DNA of 64,000 nt from Nocardia brasiliensis (lineage in GTDB: Bacteria > Actinomycetota > Actinomycetes > Mycobacteriales > Mycobacteriaceae). Position numbers and translations under genes: made by a program. The DNA is taken from positions 5,022,001 through 5,086,000 of the forward strand of contig NZ_CP046171.1 of the NCBI RefSeq assembly GCF_011801125.1, given 5' to 3'. Position 1 is the stretch's first letter; every line of letters starts with the position of its first letter. This document shows positions 1 to 7,754 of the stretch, one piece after another. A model generated the notes under the pieces. That model was given only the letters and a program-made list of their open reading frames with translations, ran no database searches and was not told where the DNA came from.

Positions 1-405
1 GGCACCACCATCGGCCGCGACGCCGCGGCGTTCGTCATGATCGTGGCGGCCTCGTTCGGTATCGCCCGGATCGTGGAGCAGAATCTCGTGACGGTCGACC
101 CCGGCGTGATCGAGGCCGCGCGGGCGGTCGGCGCTGGACCGCTGCGAATCATCGTGACACTGTTGATTCCCGAGGCGCTCGGGCCGCTGATCCTCGGCTA
201 CACGTTCGTGGTGATATCGATCGTCGACATCTCCGCGATGGCGGGCACCGTCGGCGGCGGCGGACTGGGCGATTTCGCGCTGGTCCACGGGTATCAGCAG
301 TTCAACTGGCAGGTCACCTTCGTGGCCACGCTGATCATCGTGGCAGGCGTGCAGGGCATCCAGTTCTTCGGCAACTGGCTGGCCCGAAAAGTACTGCGCC
401 GCTGA
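1..405 (+). CDS. metI: Methionine ABC transporter permease (MetI-like), 5' end cut by window
   Basis: The reading frame is open from the first base (GTTIGRDAAAFV...), so the start lies upstream of the window. It encodes the C-terminal part of an ABC importer membrane subunit. The cytoplasmic EAA loop that docks on the ATPase is visible (EAARAVGAG then LIPEALGPL), followed by membrane helices with a glycine-rich VGGGGLGDFA stretch typical of MetI/methionine-family permeases. MetI works with the ATPase MetN and lipoprotein MetQ to import methionine; those genes would be upstream and are not visible. The gene ends in TGA and is followed at once by a strong hairpin, so it is probably the last gene of its operon. 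The substrate is inferred from family resemblance only. Confidence 0.82.
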   Translation, partial: GTTIGRDAAAFVMIVAASFGIARIVEQNLVTVDPGVIEAARAVGAGPLRIIVTLLIPEALGPLILGYTFVVISIVDISAMAGTVGGGGLGDFALVHGYQQFNWQVTFVATLIIVAGVQGIQFFGNWLARKVLRR

Positions 406-408
406 ATC

Positions 409-440
409 ACCGGGTGCCCGGACCGTTCCGGGCACCCGGT
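409..440 (+). terminator. Rho-independent-type hairpin after the permease
   Basis: A perfect 13-bp inverted repeat (409-421 and 428-440, arm ACCGGGTGCCCGG) with a 6-nt loop starts 3 nt after the permease stop. There is no clear T-run, as is common in high-GC actinobacteria. It may also serve the leftward DUF4189 gene that ends at 528. Confidence 0.8.
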
Positions 441-527
441 GGCCGCGCTTCTCGTGCCCGCCGCCGAGGCGGGCACGGTGCCGAAAGTCATCGGCGGCGA
501 GGCTGTTTCGTCACGCGCCTGGCCCAC

Positions 528-953
528 TCAGCCCGCGTTCGTCGTGCACGTGGACAGCACGACGCGCGCGGCACGCGGCACGGCGCTACCGAGATCGGGG
601 AACGGCGGCGAGCTTTCGCCGAGCTTGGCCACGGCGAGCCGCTCGGCCTCCTCCTTGGTCACCGCCCAGTCCGCCGCGATCGCGCCGTCGGCGCCGCGTG
701 CCGCAGCCGCACAGCCGTTGGCGAAGCGCACGAGGATCTTGCAGTCGTACACGCCGCAGTCCCGAATCGCCACCGCGTCGGCGGCCACCCAGGAGGGCTG
801 ATCGACCGAGCCGACCACCGTGCCGGTGCTGGGCGAAAAGGCCAGCGTCCCATGATAATCAGGCGCCGCGCCGGCGGAGCCCGCGCCGACCGTGGTCAGC
901 GCCGCGGTGCATGCCAGGACCGCACCGAAGGCGGCCCTACCCAGTTCGAACAA
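528..953 (-). CDS. Secreted DUF4189-type protein
   Basis: A 141-residue protein with an N-terminal signal peptide: hydrophobic residues 5-29 followed by an Ala-rich cleavage region near AGAA. The mature part has the pattern of DUF4189 domains, small secreted actinobacterial proteins: VAIRDCG, then CKILVRFANGCAAAA, then a glycine/alanine-rich core ending in a C-terminal Cys. The cysteines are probably disulfide-bonded. The molecular function of the family is unknown. It stands alone on the minus strand, facing the permease terminator. The start is the only Met before the hydrophobic segment. Confidence 0.72.
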   Translation of the reverse strand: MFELGRAAFGAVLACTAALTTVGAGSAGAAPDYHGTLAFSPSTGTVVGSVDQPSWVAADAVAIRDCGVYDCKILVRFANGCAAAARGADGAIAADWAVTKEEAERLAVAKLGESSPPFPDLGSAVPRAARVVLSTCTTNAG

Positions 954-1292
954 CAGATACTCCCGTTCAGAGAAGATGACGCGAGCTGATCATCGCCCAG
1001 GACCTCTCCCCTGTCCAGCACCGGGAAGGGTGCCGCCAGAACCCGGGGCATCGGTCGGCGCGGCACCGAATCCAGCAGCCGGGCATCGGATTTGGCCGTG
1101 CCGGGTCCTGGGCGCGGGGCCGGGTCCTGGGCGCGGGGGTGGGACCGGTCTCATGAGTCCGGCTGGATGCGTCCGCGGTTCAGCTCGTCGCCTGGCAAGG
1201 CGGAGGCAGCGCCAGGGTTGCTTCCCGACGACACCGCGGCCAGGCGGCGAGCTGGACCGCGGAGACGCCGGATGAGAATTATCAGTCAGGGC
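954..1292. other. Intergenic stretch with a 19-bp tandem repeat
   Basis: No convincing gene is seen in these 339 bases. Positions 1101-1119 and 1120-1138 are two exact head-to-tail copies of a 19-bp unit (CCGGGTCCTGGGCGCGGGG). The promoter of the leftward DUF4189 gene must lie near 954-1010. Confidence 0.6.
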
Positions 1293-2078
1293 CTAACGCC
1301 GTGTGCGCAGGTATTCGTCGTGCTCGCGATCCTCGCGGTAGTACCGCTGGGTCAGCGTGGTGAGACGGCGGATCTCGGCCGCCATCGCGGCCGCGTCCAT
1401 CGGCTTGGCGATCACGGGATCACCGGTCTTCACGTAGTAGCGGCCGTCCGGGTAGTCCATCCACCAGAAGCCGCGGCCGAAGGTGGGGCGCGCGTCCACG
1501 GCCGGGCCGGGCAGTACCGTGATCTCACCCAGCGCCCTGCGCTCCCGCTTGAACAGCCGATCGAACCGCTGAGCCGGCCCCACCTCATAGGCGCCGCGTA
1601 CCGGGCGCTCCCGGTCCGCGGTGATCTCCGCCCGCCGCGCCTCGAACGTCGGGTGGGTGCCTGGCGGGGAATCCGGCAGCGCGGCAACCGCATAGGCGGC
1701 GGCTTTAGCGGCGGCGCAGTACCGCAAGGCCACCGCACCGCCGGTGTCCTCGGCGTCACCCGGCAGCTGCACCAGCGTCGCCGCGGCATCGTCGCGCACC
1801 GCGCCGTGGAAACGGTAGATCCGGGTCAGCTCCGGCGCACCGAAACCCTTGATCTCGATCCGGACCTCCGGCTCCAGCAGGATCCCCAGCGCCCGCTCCA
1901 ACTCGATCGAATGCCGGTCGAGCAGCGCGGCCGCCGCCGCGTCCCGCTGCGCCACCAGATCGGCGAAATCCACGGCCTGCGGGCGAAATCGCAGCGGATA
2001 CGGCAGCCGGTCCCGGCCGTAAGCCTGCCAGAGCAGCTGGAACTCCAGACCGGTGAAGCGCATCTCAACCATGGTCAC
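1293..2078 (-). CDS. ESX secretion-associated EspG-family chaperone
   Basis: A 261-residue soluble protein resembling the EspG family, cytosolic chaperones that bind specific type VII secretion substrates (in mycobacteria, PE/PPE pairs). Typical features are the N-terminal LTG-like beta segment (FTGLEFQLLWQAYGRDRLPYP), a basic central region and the C-terminal GRGFWWMDYPDGRYYVKTGD segment followed by a charged helix. It is the last gene of a six-gene leftward locus and overlaps the upstream Pro-rich protein by 14 nt, indicating translational coupling. Its neighbours are the likely clients. No ESX core gene (EccB, C, D, E or MycP) is in the window. Confidence 0.75.
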   Translation of the reverse strand: MTMVEMRFTGLEFQLLWQAYGRDRLPYPLRFRPQAVDFADLVAQRDAAAAALLDRHSIELERALGILLEPEVRIEIKGFGAPELTRIYRFHGAVRDDAAATLVQLPGDAEDTGGAVALRYCAAAKAAAYAVAALPDSPPGTHPTFEARRAEITADRERPVRGAYEVGPAQRFDRLFKRERRALGEITVLPGPAVDARPTFGRGFWWMDYPDGRYYVKTGDPVIAKPMDAAAMAAEIRRLTTLTQRYYREDREHDEYLRTRR

Positions 2079-3360
2079 CGATGACCGGCGGCACCGTCTT
2101 CGGCAGGGCGTCCAACCCCGTCACTTCCTCGCCGTGCTCCTTGGTGATCAGGTAATCCTTTGTGCCGGTGGTCTTCTCGTCGTCGTTTCCGCGACCGGCC
2201 GCACCCGGCGCCATGCCGGGCATGCCACCCGCGCCCGCCCGGGCGGCACTCGTGCCCGCGGCGGTCCGTGCGTCGGCGGGCGCGACGGCGGGCTGCTGCG
2301 GAGTGGCAGGCACGCTGCGGCCGGGCTGCCTACCTGGTTCGCCGGTGGTGGCACCCGGGCCCGGACGCGACAGTGGCGCAACGGGATTCACGCGGGATGG
2401 CCTGCCGGGGAGGGGCGTTCCCGTGGGTGGCGGCGTCGGCGACAGCGGCGTGCCGGCGGGAGTGCCCGTGGTCGTAGTGGGTGTGGCGGTCGACGGGTTC
2501 GCGGTCGAGGGGTTCGCTGTCGTCGGCGCGGCGGCGCTCGCCGCCTGCGTGCTGGACGACGGATTCGCGTCCGACGCAACGTTGTTCGGCTGATCGGCCG
2601 GTTCATTCCGGGTGCCCGCGTTGTCATCGGTACCGGTCGGCACGGCGGTGCTCGGGTTCGACGCACCCGGATCCGACGGTCCGGGCGAGGGCATCACCGG
2701 CGCCTGCGGATCGCTCACCACGGTCGGTGCGGGCGGGATGATCGGCACGCCGTTGTCGGTCTGGTTCGCCACCTGCCAATACACCGTCTGCAGAATGCGC
2801 TTGGCCTCCTCCCGCGCCTCGTCCTCGGTGTAGTCGCCGGTCTTCATGACACCGTCGGCGGGCAGGGTCTTGCCCTTCAGATCCACCGGGTCGGTGAGTC
2901 CGGGCATCAACGCCTGGGTCTGGTTCAGGCCCGTGTACATCTCGGTGAGCTTGACGTACAACAGATGCGCCGAGGTGCTCAGCTGTCCCGCGCCCTCGCT
3001 GTAGGTGCGCACCGCCTCGGCGGCCTTGCCCGCCGCCCGACCGGACCACCCGTTCGCGATCGTGCGCTGCACACTCGTGTTGAACGTCTTCGTCGTCTCC
3101 TCGAACGCGGCGCCGATCTTGAACCACGCCTCCGCGGCCTGCAACACCGTGCCCGGCCGCATCGCCGCCACCCGCTGCACCAGATCCGCCAGCGGCAAGG
3201 TCTCGAACAGTGCCAGATCCTCGTTCGTGATCCGCGGCGGCTCGTAACCGCCATGGAACCGGTCGGTGCCGATACTCGTCACGACATAGATGTTCGCGCG
3301 GTCCCGGTTCCACTGCTCCTGCGCGGCGATGATGCGCGCGCGATACTCGTCGTAGGTCAT
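2065..3360 (-). CDS. WXG-containing ESX substrate-like protein with Pro/Thr-rich tail
   Basis: A 431-residue protein with two parts. Residues 1 to about 210 are helical and carry a WxG turn (NGWSGRAAGKAAEAV), as in WXG100/PPE-like type VII secretion substrates. Residues from about 225 on form a long low-complexity Pro/Ala/Thr/Ser-rich region, ending in a more ordered acidic tail (DYLITKEHGEEVTGLDALP). The start overlaps the upstream small gene by 4 nt (ATGA) and the end overlaps EspG by 14 nt. I infer a secreted or surface protein that pairs with the 125-residue neighbour and is escorted by EspG. It is not a canonical PPE protein, and its function is unknown. Confidence 0.6.
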   Translation of the reverse strand: MTYDEYRARIIAAQEQWNRDRANIYVVTSIGTDRFHGGYEPPRITNEDLALFETLPLADLVQRVAAMRPGTVLQAAEAWFKIGAAFEETTKTFNTSVQRTIANGWSGRAAGKAAEAVRTYSEGAGQLSTSAHLLYVKLTEMYTGLNQTQALMPGLTDPVDLKGKTLPADGVMKTGDYTEDEAREEAKRILQTVYWQVANQTDNGVPIIPPAPTVVSDPQAPVMPSPGPSDPGASNPSTAVPTGTDDNAGTRNEPADQPNNVASDANPSSSTQAASAAAPTTANPSTANPSTATPTTTTGTPAGTPLSPTPPPTGTPLPGRPSRVNPVAPLSRPGPGATTGEPGRQPGRSVPATPQQPAVAPADARTAAGTSAARAGAGGMPGMAPGAAGRGNDDEKTTGTKDYLITKEHGEEVTGLDALPKTVPPVIGDHG

Positions 3361-3734
3361 GCGGGAAAGTCGATTCCGGTGAGCTGGTCAGCGCGCGACT
3401 GGTCGACGGAGCGGTAGTTCGCCATGGCCTTGGCGAAAACCTCCTTCATCAGGGTGATCTCGTCGATGTGTTCTCTGATGCGGTTCTGGATCGAGTCGGC
3501 GCCAGTGGAGCCCTTCGAGGTGAACTTGTCTTCGAGGACCTTGCCGGAGGGAAAGCCGCCGAAGCCGGTGACCGACTCGACATCGCGCGTGCTTTCCAAG
3601 ATGTCACGGAGGCTCTCGATGTTTCGGTCACAGTCCTGGTCGAGCTGGGCGCCCACGTCGGGGTTCAACAGAAGTTCCCCAGCGTTCGCTGAAACCAGCA
3701 GAGCTTGCCATTCGGATTCCGCCCCATCAGCCAT
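3357..3734 (-). CDS. Small helical protein with YxxxD tail, putative ESX substrate partner
   Basis: A 125-residue helical protein with no signal peptide. The start at 3734 is chosen because a strong GGAGGGGG ribosome site lies 4-5 nt upstream; a longer reading to 3800 would run into the preceding gene. Near the C-terminus it has YRSVD, which fits the YxxxD/E general secretion signal of type VII substrates. The context agrees: it is translationally coupled to the WXG/Pro-rich protein and lies two genes upstream of EspG. I do not recognise a named family. The role as heterodimer partner of the next protein is an inference from context. Confidence 0.55.
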   Translation of the reverse strand: MADGAESEWQALLVSANAGELLLNPDVGAQLDQDCDRNIESLRDILESTRDVESVTGFGGFPSGKVLEDKFTSKGSTGADSIQNRIREHIDEITLMKEVFAKAMANYRSVDQSRADQLTGIDFPA

Positions 3735-3748
3735 GGCTTCCCCCTCCT

Positions 3749-4318
3749 CTACGGTAAGTACTTCGCTAGATCGTTGGCGTGCTTGGCTGCAACCGAGCAC
3801 GGGTCAGCCTGTTGCGGCTCGCCGTAACGAGTAAGCATGTCAAAGATCACCGACCCTGCCGGAACCTCAACGGCCACACTGCAACCCAGGCGCTCAGGAT
3901 CGCTGGCCCGGCCGAATTGGACCGCAGGGCGACCCCCGACTTGGAACGACTTGAAGCCGTTGAAGTCACTTCTGTTCTGAACATCTTTCAACGTCGGGGT
4001 GCCCGCCAGCACGCCGAGGCTGTACCACCGTGTCTGCGCTCGCCAGCGACAGACCTTCCACCCATCGAACTCCACACCGGCAGCACCCGACTTCTTGCTG
4101 TCCGGATCAAGTCCGGTGGCTCGTAGGGCATCGACCGGCAACGAACACGGATCCCACGGCGCCTGATCCTTCACCGGCACCCCGACCGACGTCGTCGCGC
4201 TCGTGCTCGGCGCACCGCTGGTGCTCGGCGTACCGGAGGTGTCGTCGCAGCCGCCGAGCACCAGTGCCGCACCAACGATGATCGTCAAGGTCCGGATGAT
4301 GGTCCCGGCGCTCGGCAT
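3749..4318 (-). CDS. DUF3558 lipoprotein
   Basis: A 189-residue predicted lipoprotein. The N-terminus is a signal peptide ending in the lipobox LGGC with the acylated Cys at 24, followed by a Ser/Thr-rich linker (residues 25-48). The domain starting at DPCSLPVDAL has the DUF3558 pattern (PWDPCSL...ALRATGLDP...CRW...GCSVAVEVPAGS...DPCSVA), with four conserved cysteines. DUF3558 lipoproteins are common in nocardiae and mycobacteria and have no known activity. It lies 17 nt from the LppA-like gene and 14 nt from the small YxxxD gene, so it belongs to the same operon. Confidence 0.8.
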   Translation of the reverse strand: MPSAGTIIRTLTIIVGAALVLGGCDDTSGTPSTSGAPSTSATTSVGVPVKDQAPWDPCSLPVDALRATGLDPDSKKSGAAGVEFDGWKVCRWRAQTRWYSLGVLAGTPTLKDVQNRSDFNGFKSFQVGGRPAVQFGRASDPERLGCSVAVEVPAGSVIFDMLTRYGEPQQADPCSVAAKHANDLAKYLP

Positions 4319-4335
4319 GACTCCCCTTCTGCTGG

Positions 4336-4908
4336 TCAGTTCCCCGGCTGCGGCCGCAGATCTTGTTCACGGTACCGGCACCCGGTCAGTCCGCCTAGCA
4401 CGGCGGCCGCGCCGGTACCGAGGGTGATCTCGTTGCCGTGGTCGGGCGAGTGCAGGGTGATGTCGTGCCGGCCGGGGGTGTCGGCGCGCACGGTCAGCGC
4501 GGTGATCCCGGCTTCGGCGGCGAGGTCGCGCGCGAGCCGCAGGACGTCGGGCCAGCGACTGTCGCTGATCGGCACCGCCGAGGTGAGCGAGTCGGTGGTC
4601 ATGGAGACGCCCGCGGTTTCGAGATAGGGCGACGGGCAGCCGAGTTTTCCTTGCCCGCGGTCGCTGATGGTGCGCCACTCGAGTTCGGGCGCAACGGTTT
4701 TCGCCGCGTCGGCGATCCGTTGCAGCAGTGCGGCGAGTTGCCGTTCGGTGTCCTCGACCGACGGTAGGGCGCGCATCATGGCCTCGGCGTGCGCGATGTC
4801 TTCCTCGGCCGCCGGGCGGTGGGGGTCGGACATCGTGTCTCCACATCCACTCAGGACCGTCACGCAGACGATCGCCGCGAATATCCCGGCCGCCGCATTG
4901 CCTGCCAC
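4336..4908 (-). CDS. LppA-like lipoprotein
   Basis: A 190-residue predicted lipoprotein. The GTG start at 4908 lies 1 nt after the stop of the upstream hydrolase gene and gives a short signal peptide ending in LSGC (Cys 22). A longer reading would lie inside the hydrolase gene and is rejected. The remainder (SVEDTERQLAALLQRIADA, a CPSPYLETAG segment, a C-terminal GCRY) resembles the mycobacterial LppA/LppB/LppV lipoproteins. In M. tuberculosis such lipoproteins also sit next to DUF1023 proteins (recalled: Rv2542-Rv2543 and Rv2796c-Rv2797c), which supports the call. Function unknown. Confidence 0.65.
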   Translation of the reverse strand: MAGNAAAGIFAAIVCVTVLSGCGDTMSDPHRPAAEEDIAHAEAMMRALPSVEDTERQLAALLQRIADAAKTVAPELEWRTISDRGQGKLGCPSPYLETAGVSMTTDSLTSAVPISDSRWPDVLRLARDLAAEAGITALTVRADTPGRHDITLHSPDHGNEITLGTGAAAVLGGLTGCRYREQDLRPQPGN

Positions 4909-4909
4909 G

Positions 4910-6601
4910 TCAGCGCACCGCCAGTTCCGGTAGTCCGGCGATGACGACGGCCATGTTGTAGCCCGCGGTGCGCAGTTCGCCGTTGCCGCTGGGCCGCGGA
5001 TATTCGCTGTGGCCGTTGGCATCTTCGCGACGCACGTGGTCGGTGGTGGTGGCCTCTCGGACGGACAGTTGCTCCAGTTCGGTGGTGACGGGGTCGGGGC
5101 CGAATCGGCCGAAGCCGTCGACCAGCGTGATCGGGTCGTCGGGCGCGCGCATCACGTAGCCGTGGCCCTGCGGCAGCCCCAGGTCGGGTTCGTCGTCGGC
5201 GTTGATGCCGGGCGAACCGTAGAAGACCGCGTCGTCGACCGGCTGGGTGCGGCCGTGTGCCTGGAGCGCGAGCGCCGTCGTGTAGGACCCGTAGGAGTGG
5301 CCGAGCGCGGTGATGTGCGGGTCCGGCCGATTCGACGCCACATCCAAGCCGGTGCAGAAGTTCGCGAGTTTGGGCGCACCGTCTTCGGCGCGCGCGGAGC
5401 TCGCCGCGGCGAACCCGAGCTCAGGCGGTGGTTCGTAGCCGAGCCAGGCGATCGCGGCCACCCGCTCGTCGGGCCGTCCGGCCAGCCGCAACTGTTTCTC
5501 GGCCTCGCGCTGCACCGCCTCGGCCTCGCGGGTCATGCCGTCGAGCGACTGCACGGTGGTCGATACGCCGGGCACCGTCACCGAGACGTGCTCGGCGTTG
5601 TCGGGGTCGCCGACCGCCACCGCCGCCATGCCGCGCTCCCCCGAGTGCATGTCGAGCAGGAGCAAGCGTGCGCCCTTGCCGGGATTGCCGGGGTCGAGCG
5701 GGTGCTCGTCCAGGATCTTCTCGATCGAGTCGAGGTCCCGCAGTTTCGCCTCGACCCGCGCCAGTTTCGCCCGCTCGCTCCCATACGGATCGGGGGCGTT
5801 GGGATAGCGGGAGCCCGCGGGCACGTCCGTCAGCTGTGCCGCGAGCGCGGCGCGTTCCCTGGTCAATCGAGTGCGCTCGGCGTCGATCCGGTTGACGTTG
5901 GCCTCGTGGCGGGCGGTGGCCGGGATGCCGTCGCCGTTTCCGATCCATTCGGGATGCCGGTCGATGACCTCGCGGCGCTGCCGCTCGTCCATCGCGTCCC
6001 AGTATTCCCGGTTCTGTTGCGGCGTACCGTTTTCCGGCGGTGCGGGCGCGGTGAGTCCGCCCTGGGCGGCGCCCGCGGCGGAGGCGGCCGCGACATCGGT
6101 CGCGCCCCGGTCAGCGATCTTGCCGTCGGCGGCCTTGCGCAGTACGGCGGCCGCGTCGGCGTCGATGTCGTCGGCCTGCTTCAGCACCGCGTGCACCGCG
6201 TCCTGCAGCGCCAGCCGCAACGACTCCACTCGCGCGGGATCGGGCGCGCCGGGCAGGTCGGCGATGGTCACGTGGCCGGCGTCCCAGATCTCGAGTCCGT
6301 TGGCGGCCGCGGTCTGTTCGATGGTGGCCAGCGTTCGCTTGAGATGTACTACCGCCTCCCTGGTCTGCTTCGTCAGCTCACGGACCGCGCCCAGGGTGGC
6401 GGCCTCATCGATCAGCCGATCGGTGGTGACGGTGAATCGACGCCGTGCGGCCACCGCGGACTCGCCCTGCCAGCCGGGCAGCGCGCCGATCGCGGCGAGC
6501 TGATCGGATACGTCCCGCACGGTATCGATCCGCCGGGACAGCGCGGCCTCGAGCATTTCCAGCGCCAGTTCGTTCCACCAGCGAATCTCGGGTAGCAACA
6601 C
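4910..6601 (-). CDS. DUF1023 alpha/beta-hydrolase with helical N-terminal region
   Basis: About 563 residues. The N-terminal 200 residues are helical and resemble a WXG100-like bundle (PGWQGESAVAARRRF). The C-terminal 300 residues are the DUF1023 alpha/beta-hydrolase domain with nucleophile motif GHSYGS, an LLLDMHSGERGMAAVAVGD strand and a final catalytic-His region near DANGHSEY. The GTG at 6601 is preferred because GGGGGA lies 4 nt upstream; an alternative GTG lies at 6613. It heads the leftward ESX-associated operon, and its stop is 1 nt from the LppA-like start. Hydrolases of this family sit beside type VII-related genes in mycobacteria, but substrates are unknown. Confidence 0.75.
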   Translation of the reverse strand: MLLPEIRWWNELALEMLEAALSRRIDTVRDVSDQLAAIGALPGWQGESAVAARRRFTVTTDRLIDEAATLGAVRELTKQTREAVVHLKRTLATIEQTAAANGLEIWDAGHVTIADLPGAPDPARVESLRLALQDAVHAVLKQADDIDADAAAVLRKAADGKIADRGATDVAAASAAGAAQGGLTAPAPPENGTPQQNREYWDAMDERQRREVIDRHPEWIGNGDGIPATARHEANVNRIDAERTRLTRERAALAAQLTDVPAGSRYPNAPDPYGSERAKLARVEAKLRDLDSIEKILDEHPLDPGNPGKGARLLLLDMHSGERGMAAVAVGDPDNAEHVSVTVPGVSTTVQSLDGMTREAEAVQREAEKQLRLAGRPDERVAAIAWLGYEPPPELGFAAASSARAEDGAPKLANFCTGLDVASNRPDPHITALGHSYGSYTTALALQAHGRTQPVDDAVFYGSPGINADDEPDLGLPQGHGYVMRAPDDPITLVDGFGRFGPDPVTTELEQLSVREATTTDHVRREDANGHSEYPRPSGNGELRTAGYNMAVVIAGLPELAVR

Positions 6602-6686
6602 AGGATCCCCCACAGAAGTCAGGACCGCTTGCGACTATAGGTATCGTAACCGTGAACTAACGCGAAAAATGGATCAGGGGGCGTAA

Positions 6687-7000
6687 ATGGGTGATTCTGT
6701 TTCTGCCGATCCGGAAACGCTGCGTACCACGGCAAAAGACTGGACGCGCTGTACAACTCCGCAGGCACCACGCTGCGCGCCACCGACCAGGAGATCGCGG
6801 ACGGCCGCGACGGCTGGCAAGACACCGCGTCGACGGCGTTCACCCAGTTCACCATCTACTTGGACGGCCGCCGCACGCTGCTACAACAGCAGCTGGCCGA
6901 GCTGTCGGAGGATCTGACCACGACGGCGGCCACCCTGCACACCCAGGATCAGTCGCGGGCCGCCGCGGCGAACCGGCTGCGATCAAGCCTCGATCTCTGA
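6687..7000 (+). pseudogene. WXG100-family gene broken by a single frameshift
   Basis: An ATG at 6687 with ribosome site AGGGGG opens a frame reading GDSVSADPETLRTTAK. The homologous continuation (RLDALYNSAGTTLRATDQEI...DGWQDTASTAFTQF...LAELSEDL) is in the -1 frame from about 6735 to the TGA at 6998-7000. Joined, they give a protein of about 104 residues with the size and helix-turn-helix pattern of WXG100 proteins, although the turn reads WQD rather than WxG. The break falls at an AAAA run, where one extra A would restore the frame. It is divergent from the DUF1023 operon. It could be a real pseudogene, a sequencing error or, less likely, programmed -1 slippage. Confidence 0.65.
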
Positions 7001-7149
7001 GGATAACCAGGTCGGTGATTTCAATAACACTGGCCGCCTTTATCTTTTGCGATGAAATCGCCGTAATTACAAGCGCAGCCAGCTGATTCGACCCGGTTGA
7101 ATACCTCCGCACCGCCGACCGAGCTCGGCGCGGCGCATAAGCCCCGCAC

Positions 7150-7470
7150 CTATTCGACCGCCGGCAGCTCGCCGAGGCGCTGGTGGATACCGGGCCATCC
7201 CCACCTTCGTCCGCGATCGCGGCGAGATCGGCCGATACAGGTCGAAGCCGTTGTGCGTGAACAGCATTCGAGTACCGCTACCCTCCGGACGCAGGCACCA
7301 GCCGATCCCCTTTCCGATCCCCGTGTCCACCTCGGCAGCGTTCCAGGTGATCCGCAGCAGCTCCGGCGCGATCGCCTCACCGCTGCACGTACCCGGAGAA
7401 ACTGACCACAGGCAGCGACCGCCCGGACCAGCCTGCCCGAAACCGCCTCGAGCCCAACCGGTTCCATCCC
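7150..7470 (-). pseudogene. Decayed SRPBCC (AHSA1-type) gene remnant
   Basis: On the minus strand, one frame reads PELLRITWN...GWCLRPEGSGTRMLFTHNGFDL, the strand pattern of the C-terminal half of AHSA1/SRPBCC proteins (W.L.PEG.GTR..F.H.GF). The expected ending, GWPGIHQRLGELPAVE then stop at 7150, is in a different frame. So at least one frameshift separates the two halves. The N-terminal half is not readable as a clean domain. No promoter or ribosome site was found. The limits are approximate. Confidence 0.45.
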
Positions 7471-7674
7471 ACCGCGGCATCAGGCGCGGCGTGGTGCGTG
7501 CCCGTCACACCTTTGCCGGCGAATACTGACAGCGGCCACGCCCACCGGTGCAGCCACCTCGAGTCCGCACACCCAAGGCCGCGCAACGTCTCGCCTGTCG
7601 ACACGGATGCTCGTGTACGAAAGCGGACCCGGCGGGATCGAGCAGTTGTCGCCGCCGAGATCCCCGGTGTCGAT

Positions 7675-7720
7675 ACCTGGTTCGGCACCGACGACGCGCG
7701 CCGTCGGTGCCGAACCAGGT
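7675..7720. terminator. Strong hairpin downstream of the lipase gene
   Basis: A perfect 18-bp inverted repeat (7675-7692 and 7703-7720, arm ACCTGGTTCGGCACCGAC) with a 10-nt loop lies 34 nt after the lipase stop. It is the likely terminator of the leftward lipase gene. The rest of 7001-7754 holds only the SRPBCC remnant. Confidence 0.7.
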
Positions 7721-7754
7721 TGCGATTCACGCGCACGGATCAGCGTGTCGAGGT

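Noticed and set aside
6687..7000. Programmed -1 frameshift in the WXG100 gene
   Set aside because: The AAAA run is not a good slippery heptamer and no downstream hairpin was seen; simple loss of one A is more economical.
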